Notes under the pieces: generated by a model
Databases searched by the model: none
Seen by the model: the letters and a program-made list of their open reading frames with translations, nothing else
What the model was told of the DNA's origin: nothing
Part shown: positions 35,781 to 41,280 of the stretch, in pieces
How the letters are laid out: the number at the start of each line of letters is the position of its first letter
Numbering within the stretch: position 1 is the stretch's first letter
NCBI RefSeq assembly: GCF_006636215.1
Contig: NZ_VIFM01000079.1
Location: 1-41,280, forward strand
Length of the DNA stretch: 41,280 nucleotides
Direction: 5' to 3'
Source of the DNA: Myxococcus llanfairpwllgwyngyllgogerychwyrndrobwllllantysiliogogogochensis
GTDB lineage: Bacteria > Myxococcota > Myxococcia > Myxococcales > Myxococcaceae
Program-made: the position numbers and the translations under genes

Positions 35781-37019
35781 ATGATCGAGACCCTCATGAA
35801 GACCCAGTCGCCGGGCCCCCTCCGCGCGCGCCGCACCAGCGCGCTCCTGATCCTCACCGCCCTGACCTGCCTTCCGGGCTGCAAGGAGTCCGACAAAGGC
35901 AAGGAGGACGCGGGACCGGGCGGCACGGACACGACGCGCGCGGACCTCCTGAGGGCGACGGGCGCCTGCGTGGAGAAGACGGCGCGGCAGTTCCTGGAGG
36001 CGAGCACCGCGCTGACGGGGGCGGTGTCGCGGTACTCGGGTCAGCCGGATGCCACGACACAGGCGGAGGCGCGCGCGGCGTTCCACGCGGCCATGGACGT
36101 GTGGCAGGTCGCGGAGGTCATGCAGGTGGGACCGGCGGCGCCTCGCAGCGCGGCGGGCGGCGCGGAGCTGCGCGACAACGTCTATTCGTGGCCCCTCGTG
36201 AGTCGGTGCGCCGTGGAGGAGCAGGTCGTCAGCAAGAGCTACGAGACGGCGGGTTTCCCGACGTCACTGGTAAGCCGGCGCGGGCTGTACGCACTGGAGT
36301 ACCTGCTGTTCCACGAGGGAGAAGAGACGGCGTGTCAGAGCACCTCGCCCATCGTCGCGCAGGGTACCTGGGCGGCGCTGTCACCGACGGAGCGGGCAAC
36401 GCGCAAGCGCGCCTATGCGCTCGCGGTGGCGCAGGACGTGAATCAGCGAGCGACGCAGTTGGTGAAGGCGTGGGCGGCGGACCAGGACAACTTCGCCAAC
36501 ACGTTGGCGTCCGCGGGCTCGGGCAACACGGTGTTCCCGACGAGCCAGGCCGCGCTCAACGCGGTGAGCGACGCGATGTTCTACTTCGAGCGCGAGGGCA
36601 AGGACCTGAAGCTGGCGCGCCCCCTGGGCATGCGGGAGTGCTCGACGGAATCGTGCCCTGAGCACTTCGAGTCGCAGTTCGCGAACCGCTCGAAGGCGAA
36701 CCTGCGCGCCAATGTCCGGGGCTTCCGGCTGCTCGCGGAGGGCTGCGGTGAGGGTTACACGGGCACGGGCTTCGATGACGTGCTGGTGGCCGCGGGCGCG
36801 GAGGCGCTGGCCCAGAAGCTCCGTGAGCGAATCGTCGCCGCCGAGGCCACCTTCGCGACCATCGAGGAAGAGGACCTGAAGCAGGCGCTGGCCCAGGACA
36901 AGCCGTCCGTGCGCGCGCTCCATGACGCGTTCAAGGGCGTCACGGACGTGCTCAAGACTGAGCTCGTCACGGTGCTGGACCTGGAGCTGCCCCAGTCCGT
37001 CGAAGGGGACAATGACTGA
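35781..37019 (+). CDS. Imelysin-like lipoprotein with altered GxHxxE motif
   Basis: A 412-residue imelysin-family lipoprotein, of the group tied to iron acquisition (IrpA/EfeO-like superfamily). A signal peptide ends in LPGC (Cys at 34). The family segment NVYSWPLVSRCAVEEQ is present (about 133-148). Where the family usually has GxHxxE, this protein has GLYALE (168-173): the His is Tyr, so metal binding at that site would be changed, while the following FHEGEE supplies other possible ligands. An ATG five codons later is an alternative start. It overlaps the HTTM gene by 8 nt and starts downstream of the Fur box. Confidence 0.85.
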   Translation: MIETLMKTQSPGPLRARRTSALLILTALTCLPGCKESDKGKEDAGPGGTDTTRADLLRATGACVEKTARQFLEASTALTGAVSRYSGQPDATTQAEARAAFHAAMDVWQVAEVMQVGPAAPRSAAGGAELRDNVYSWPLVSRCAVEEQVVSKSYETAGFPTSLVSRRGLYALEYLLFHEGEETACQSTSPIVAQGTWAALSPTERATRKRAYALAVAQDVNQRATQLVKAWAADQDNFANTLASAGSGNTVFPTSQAALNAVSDAMFYFEREGKDLKLARPLGMRECSTESCPEHFESQFANRSKANLRANVRGFRLLAEGCGEGYTGTGFDDVLVAAGAEALAQKLRERIVAAEATFATIEEEDLKQALAQDKPSVRALHDAFKGVTDVLKTELVTVLDLELPQSVEGDND

Positions 37020-38445
37020 GCAGGCCCTCGGCTCCCGAAACGAGCGCCTCTGGAAGCTGTTGCTGGCGCCGCGAGATATCGCGGCGCTGGCGGCGTTCCG
37101 GGTGGCGCTCGGGGTGCTCATCACCGTCTCGTCGATTCGCTTCCTCGCCTACGGCTGGGTGGACGTGCTGTTCGTGCGTCCCCGCTTCCACTTCACCTAC
37201 TGGGGCTTCGACTGGGTGCCGGCGCTGCCCGCGCCGTGGATGCACCTGGTGTTCGCCGCGCTGGCGGTGCTGGGCGCGTTCCTCGCGGCGGGCCTGTTCT
37301 ATCGGGCGACGGCCGTCCTGCTCTTCGTGGCCTTCACGTATGTGCAGCTCGTCGATGTCAGCAACTACCTGAACCACTACTACCTGGTGAGCCTGTTGCT
37401 CGGGCTGCTCGTCTTCGTGCCAGCGCACCGCGCGTTCTCCGTCGACGCATGGCGCAGGCCCGCGCTCCGGAGCGACACGCTGCCCGCGTGGTGCACGCTC
37501 TTGCTGCGCTTCCAGGTCACCGTCGTCTACGTGTTCGCCGGACTGGCGAAGCTCACCTCCGACTGGCTGGTGCACGCGCAGCCGCTCAACATCTGGCTGT
37601 CGGCCCGAACGAGCCTGCCGTGGGTGGGGCCCCTGCTGGAGCAGCGCTGGGTGGCCTATGCCGCGGCGTGGTCCGGCTTCCTCTTCGACACCACCATTGT
37701 CGCGTTCCTGTTGTCGCGCCGGCTGCGCCCATTCGCTTACGTCGTGGTCATCGTGTTCCACGCGGCCACCTCCGTGCTGTTCCCCATCGGGATGTTCCCC
37801 TTCATCATGGTGACGGCGGCGCTCGTATTCTTCGAGCCCTCCTGGCCCCGACGCATGGTGGCGCGACTGCGCGGACTGCCATGGCGCGATGCGGTCTCCT
37901 GGACTCCCCGCACCACGGGGCTCGCGTCGCCGGGATGGAAGGCCTGGGTGGCGCTCGGCGCGGCGGTGGCGTACGGCGTGGTGCAGCTTGCCGTCCCGCT
38001 GCGCACGCACCTGTACGGCGGCAACGTGCTCTGGCACGAGCAGGGCATGCGCTTCTCCTGGCGGGTGATGGCGCGGGAGAAGAATGGCAGCGTGACGTTC
38101 ATCGTCCGCGCACCGGGCACGGGACGCGAGTGGCACGTCTCGCCAAGTGAGCACCTCACCCGCCTTCAGGAGCGGGAGATGTCCGTGCAGCCCGACCTCA
38201 TCCTCCAGCTCGCCCGACACATCGCCCGCGACTTCGAGTCTCGAGGCCATGGCGCGGTGGAGGTGCGTGCGGATGTCCGCGTTTCGTTGAACGGGCGCTC
38301 CGCGGAGGTGCTCGTGGATCCAAACGTGGACCTGGCGCGAGAGCGGGATGGGCTCGCGCCCAAGGCGTGGATTCTCCCAGCGCCCGACTCACCGCCCATC
38401 CGGCTTCGCCCGACCATGCGCACCGCGCGCGTTGATTCGCCCTGA
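37012..38445 (+). CDS. HTTM / vitamin-K-dependent gamma-carboxylase-like membrane protein
   Basis: A 477-residue inner-membrane protein with several hydrophobic helices in the first 320 residues and a soluble C-terminal domain. It belongs to the HTTM family that shares its membrane domain with vitamin K-dependent gamma-glutamyl carboxylase. NYLNHYYLVSLL (about 118-129) and VFAGLAKLTSDWL (174-186) are visible; K180 sits where the human enzyme has its catalytic base (K218 in GxKKL). If active it could carboxylate Glu residues, or use the fold for another redox reaction. The ATG overlaps the end of the imelysin-like gene by 8 nt, so the two should be coexpressed. Biological substrate unknown. 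Confidence 0.85.
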   Translation: MTEQALGSRNERLWKLLLAPRDIAALAAFRVALGVLITVSSIRFLAYGWVDVLFVRPRFHFTYWGFDWVPALPAPWMHLVFAALAVLGAFLAAGLFYRATAVLLFVAFTYVQLVDVSNYLNHYYLVSLLLGLLVFVPAHRAFSVDAWRRPALRSDTLPAWCTLLLRFQVTVVYVFAGLAKLTSDWLVHAQPLNIWLSARTSLPWVGPLLEQRWVAYAAAWSGFLFDTTIVAFLLSRRLRPFAYVVVIVFHAATSVLFPIGMFPFIMVTAALVFFEPSWPRRMVARLRGLPWRDAVSWTPRTTGLASPGWKAWVALGAAVAYGVVQLAVPLRTHLYGGNVLWHEQGMRFSWRVMAREKNGSVTFIVRAPGTGREWHVSPSEHLTRLQEREMSVQPDLILQLARHIARDFESRGHGAVEVRADVRVSLNGRSAEVLVDPNVDLARERDGLAPKAWILPAPDSPPIRLRPTMRTARVDSP

Positions 38446-38662
38446 CAACCTCGGGACGTGCTCGGCTCGCGGCGCGCCCACCGTCCCCGCGCAGGCTCGC
38501 CCGGCCCCCTGCCATTGGGCCGCGAGTTACGACACTTCCGGCCTCAAGAGGGCTCGCGAGCCCGCGCGGCGCGCTATCGGGCGACGGCTTGCCTGCTCCC
38601 CCGCCTTGCTTCCGAGCGGTGACGTAACCCCCTGGATTCATGGGCACCTCCAGGGGCTTTCG

Positions 38663-38690
38663 TTGACGAGCCGGCCCGCCTGTTTACGTT
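38663..38690 (+). promoter_or_regulatory. Candidate promoter of htpX
   Basis: TTGACG (38663-38668) and TACGTT (38685-38690) are 16 bp apart, 38 bp before the htpX start. The -10 is weak. The rest of the 282-bp gap upstream (from 38446) shows no gene that can be supported. Confidence 0.35.
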
Positions 38691-38727
38691 TCTGAAGCCC
38701 CTGAACGGGGGAAAGGAACGAGACGAC

Positions 38728-39714
38728 ATGGCACTCACTGGCACCCACGAAACTTCCCGGAACGGCGGCGGACGTCCGGCGCTGCACGGCGGCGGTGGGT
38801 GGCACCGCCTGGGCAACGCGCTCAAGACGACGGTGCTGCTCGCGGGCCTCACCGCGCTGGTGCTCGTCATCGGCCAGCGACTGGGCGGAGCCCAGGGTCT
38901 GATGTTCGCCGGCTTCTTCGCCGTGGTGATGAACTTCGGCTCCTACTGGTTCAGCGACAAGATCGCCCTGGCCATCCACGGCGCGAAGCCACTGCCCTAT
39001 GAGCAGGCGCCGTGGCTGCATCAGATGGTGGAGCGACTGGCGACCCGCGCGGGAATGCCCAAGCCGAAGGTCTACATCCTGCCCACGCGCTCGCCGAACG
39101 CGTTCGCCACGGGCCGCAGCCCCAAACATGCGGCCGTCGCGGTGACGGCGGGCATCATGGACATCCTCGACCAGCGCGAGTTGGAGGGCGTGCTCGCGCA
39201 TGAAATCGGGCACGTGCGCAACCGCGACACGCTCATCGGCACGGTGGCGGCCACGCTGGCCGGTATCATCAGCTACGCGGCGCAGATGCTCTTCTGGTTC
39301 GGCGGCTCCATGCTCAGCCGGAGCGATGACGACGAGGGCGGCCTCGGCGGCGCGTTCGCCAACCTGGGCCTGCTCCTCGTCGCCCCCATCGCCGCGACGC
39401 TGTTGCAGCTCGCCGTGAGCCGCTCGCGCGAATACGGCGCGGACGCGACGGGCGCCGAGCTGAGCGGGGATCCGGATGCGCTGGCGGATGCCCTGCTGAA
39501 GATGGAGCGCGGCGCGGAGGTGATGCCATACGACAGGGCGCCAGCAACGTCGCACCTGTTCATCGTCAACCCGCTGCACCGGGGCGGCGTCATGGCGCTG
39601 TTCTCCACCCACCCGCCCATTCCGGAGCGGGTGCGCCGGCTGCGCGCGATGAGCGCTCGAACCGGTGGCTCGCCTGCCCGTGGGGGCCGTGGCGGCTGGG
39701 AGTACGCGTACTGA
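38728..39714 (+). CDS. htpX: Membrane zinc metalloprotease HtpX
   Basis: A 328-residue M48-family protease of the inner membrane that degrades damaged membrane proteins. After a Gly-rich N-terminal extension (10-25) there are two helices (about 33-50 and 56-72). The zinc motif is HEIGH (158-162) and the downstream ligand is in SREYGADATGAEL. A further hydrophobic pair lies between about 165 and 235. C-terminal STHPPIPERVRRLRAM is also conserved in the family. The start ATG follows GGAAAGGAACGAG. It converges with the E2-like gene. Confidence 0.93.
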   Translation: MALTGTHETSRNGGGRPALHGGGGWHRLGNALKTTVLLAGLTALVLVIGQRLGGAQGLMFAGFFAVVMNFGSYWFSDKIALAIHGAKPLPYEQAPWLHQMVERLATRAGMPKPKVYILPTRSPNAFATGRSPKHAAVAVTAGIMDILDQRELEGVLAHEIGHVRNRDTLIGTVAATLAGIISYAAQMLFWFGGSMLSRSDDDEGGLGGAFANLGLLLVAPIAATLLQLAVSRSREYGADATGAELSGDPDALADALLKMERGAEVMPYDRAPATSHLFIVNPLHRGGVMALFSTHPPIPERVRRLRAMSARTGGSPARGGRGGWEYAY

Positions 39715-39726
39715 CGTGACGAACGG

Positions 39727-39756
39727 GCGCGGGGAGCACCCCATCGCTTCCCGCGC
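39727..39756. terminator. Bidirectional terminator-like hairpin after htpX
   Basis: GCGCGGGGAGC (39727-39737) pairs with GCTTCCCGCGC (39746-39756) over an 8-nt loop, an 11-bp stem with one G-T pair. It fills the space between the convergent htpX and acyltransferase genes. Confidence 0.72.
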
Positions 39757-40575
39757 TCAGCCCCCCGAGGCCGCCGCGTCCGGCGGACCGAACGCCGCCT
39801 CGGGGTCCTCCAGCAGCTCCTTCAAGGTGTTGGCCAGCACGCCCGCGTGGAAGCCGTCGATGAAGCGATGGTCGATGGACGCGTTGAGGCTCATCACCTT
39901 TCCCACCACCACCTTCCCCTCCTCCACCACCGGCGTGTCGCGCACCGCGCCGGGCGCCAGGAACACTGGCACCCGCGTAAAGGGCACCAGGGGCAGATAG
40001 GCCGAGTCCAGGCCCAGCTCCCCCACGTCCGTGACGACCGCGGCGCCGAACGCATCCCTCGGCAGGCCGAAGCGGCCCAGGTCCAGGTTGAGCGTCACCG
40101 CCAGGAACGACACCCCACCGGTGAACAGCCGCATCAACGGCGCGGGCACCTTCTCCACCCACCGGAAGCCCCGTCGCACCCGCGCATCCTCGTGCGCCGC
40201 GTCCAGCGCGAGGACCAGGTCACGCAACCCGAGGCGATCCGCGTCCACCACCCGCACCGGCGCCCACCCCGACGCCGAGCGCAGGAGCGCGGACACGGTG
40301 ATGCGCTGGCGCAGATAGATTCGGTGGAAGCGCAGCACCGCGTTGGCATCCGGGCAGCGCCGCAGCGCCTCCGCCAGCGCCTTGAGCACCAGGTGCGTCA
40401 CGGTCAGCCGCAGGCCCGTGCTCCGCTGGAAGGCTTCCATGTAGGCCAGCGCCCGGTCCATGCGCACCGTCAGGGTGCCGTAGACGGTGGGGTCATACGC
40501 CGCCCCCCAGCTGCCGATGGCCAGCTTGCGGAAGCTCGACACGCGCTGCTTGGGTCTCAGCTCCAGGTGAGCCAT
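39757..40575 (-). CDS. Lipoyl-less 2-oxoacid dehydrogenase E2-type acyltransferase domain protein
   Basis: A 272-residue protein corresponding only to the catalytic domain of dihydrolipoamide acyltransferases. The active-site motif DHRFIDG (235-241) matches DHRxxDG of E2 and chloramphenicol acetyltransferase. No lipoyl or peripheral-subunit-binding domain is present, and the frame upstream of the chosen ATG has none either. The ATG before AHLELRPKQ has GAGGAG upstream. It could act as an acyltransferase on a free substrate, or be a regulator or partner of an E2 core. No dehydrogenase genes are adjacent. Confidence 0.83.
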   Translation of the reverse strand: MAHLELRPKQRVSSFRKLAIGSWGAAYDPTVYGTLTVRMDRALAYMEAFQRSTGLRLTVTHLVLKALAEALRRCPDANAVLRFHRIYLRQRITVSALLRSASGWAPVRVVDADRLGLRDLVLALDAAHEDARVRRGFRWVEKVPAPLMRLFTGGVSFLAVTLNLDLGRFGLPRDAFGAAVVTDVGELGLDSAYLPLVPFTRVPVFLAPGAVRDTPVVEEGKVVVGKVMSLNASIDHRFIDGFHAGVLANTLKELLEDPEAAFGPPDAAASGG

Positions 40576-40819
40576 GTCACACGTGCTCCTCGGGGCTCTT
40601 CGGGGCGGCGCAGCATCGCGGCTCCCGGCGGGGCGGGGAAGACCCCGTCTGGGCGAATGCCCTCCAAGGGAGTCTTCGATTTCGCACGTGCACCCTTCCT
40701 CCGAACAGGGCATGGAGGCGGGGTACAAGGGGGACGCACCCCCAGCGCACTCTTGACGGGCCCGCGCTGGAGGTTAGGCTGCCCCGCTTTTTGCATATCC
40801 CTCCCGTGGAGGTCGTCCC

Positions 40820-41280
40820 GTGGTTCCTTTGGTCATCGCCCTGGCAGTCGGGCTCGCCATCTCGCTGTATTTCAACCTCTTCGGCGGCGCGAAGCAGGCG
40901 GCGCTCCCGTCCTCTTCCTCCTCCTCCAACACGCCCCGCGTCGAGCTGGAAGCGGACCACAAGGCCGCGCGCGCCAGGGCGGAAGCGGAGCTGCAACGCA
41001 AGCAGAAGGAACTGGATGAGCAGCGAAACCAGCTCCAGGAAGTGAAGGATCAGCTCAAGCAGGCCAAGCGAAAGGTCTTCGAGCAGAAGGAGGGCGACAA
41101 GGGCTCTCAGGACCTGGCCAAGGCCCGCGCCGAGGTGGAGCGCAACGCGTCGCTGCAGTTGGAGCAGACCCGGCTGGAGCTCGCGCAGGTGCTGACCGAG
41201 AACCAGCGACTGAAGGCGGAGTCCGAGGGTGGTCGCGGCCGTCGCCGTGAGCCGCAGGCCCCCGCCCCGGTGTCCGCCGC
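40820..41280 (+). CDS. Membrane-anchored coiled-coil protein, 3' end outside window
   Basis: An open frame runs from a GTG with GGAGG 7 nt upstream to the end of the window (153 codons, no stop). It begins with one hydrophobic helix (VPLVIALAVGLAISLYF), a Ser-rich linker and a long charged coiled coil with many Glu, Lys, Gln and Arg heptads. The last codons turn Arg/Pro-rich. It is not recognised beyond this architecture. Such proteins often tether or space structures at the inner membrane. The gene is incomplete here because the window ends. Confidence 0.75.
   Translation, partial: MVPLVIALAVGLAISLYFNLFGGAKQAALPSSSSSSNTPRVELEADHKAARARAEAELQRKQKELDEQRNQLQEVKDQLKQAKRKVFEQKEGDKGSQDLAKARAEVERNASLQLEQTRLELAQVLTENQRLKAESEGGRGRRREPQAPAPVSA

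Overview
The window is high-GC DNA with strong GC bias at third codon positions. It carries a class II HMG-CoA reductase mevalonate operon, ECF sigma factors paired with TPR-CHAT proteins, delta-60 repeat lipoproteins and an ISC operon without iscR. Together these point to a myxobacterium (Myxococcota, Myxococcus/Corallococcus-like); this is inference from gene content, as no rRNA is present. The first 16 bases match the end of the Tn5/Nextera transposase mosaic end, so the left edge is probably a contig end with residual adapter. The right edge cuts an open gene.

Left block (about 180-8,460, all minus strand): two tandem paralogous cassettes. Each has an ECF sigma factor, an overlapping gene for a ~1,000-residue protein (zf-HC2 anti-sigma-type zinc finger, one membrane helix, TPR region, CHAT peptidase domain), and a small acidic Pro-rich ORF of 62-63 codons. 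A Rho-independent terminator closes the first cassette. This is the most novel-looking system here: a sigma/anti-sigma pair in which the anti-sigma factor is fused to a caspase-like peptidase. It recalls the TPR-CHAT/ECF-sigma logic of Craspase, but with no CRISPR array in the window. An orphan histidine kinase gene lies just upstream on the same strand.

Middle block (10,150-25,500): an EamA transporter, a hypothetical protein overlapping a DTW-domain tRNA modification enzyme, a DsbD-type reductase without its alpha domain, an SPFH/coiled-coil protein, and the operon iscS-iscU-iscA-hscB-hscA-fdx for Fe-S cluster assembly. A tRNA-Leu(CAG) with its own promoter and terminator follows. Next come a coupled pair (alkaline-phosphatase-superfamily enzyme and LPG-synthase-like membrane protein) and an outer-membrane beta-barrel protein. 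IscS has an approximately 50-residue insertion between two active-site segments, supported by the numbering of its catalytic residues.

Mevalonate operon (25,537-30,975, minus): fni, mvaA, mvk, mvaD and a phosphomevalonate kinase, tightly packed and mostly overlapping. They cover HMG-CoA to IPP/DMAPP; HMG-CoA synthase is not in the window. A perfect 9-bp direct repeat with 20-bp period lies just upstream of fni.

Iron block (31,599-38,445): a FecA-type TonB-dependent receptor and a delta-60 repeat lipoprotein on one strand, and an imelysin-like lipoprotein and an HTTM/vitamin-K-gamma-carboxylase-like membrane protein on the other. They diverge from a short AT-rich region with a good Fur box. 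The presence of a carboxylase-like enzyme in an apparently Fur-controlled locus is a second candidate new system. The window ends with HtpX, a lipoyl-less E2-type acyltransferase domain protein, and a truncated membrane-anchored coiled-coil gene.
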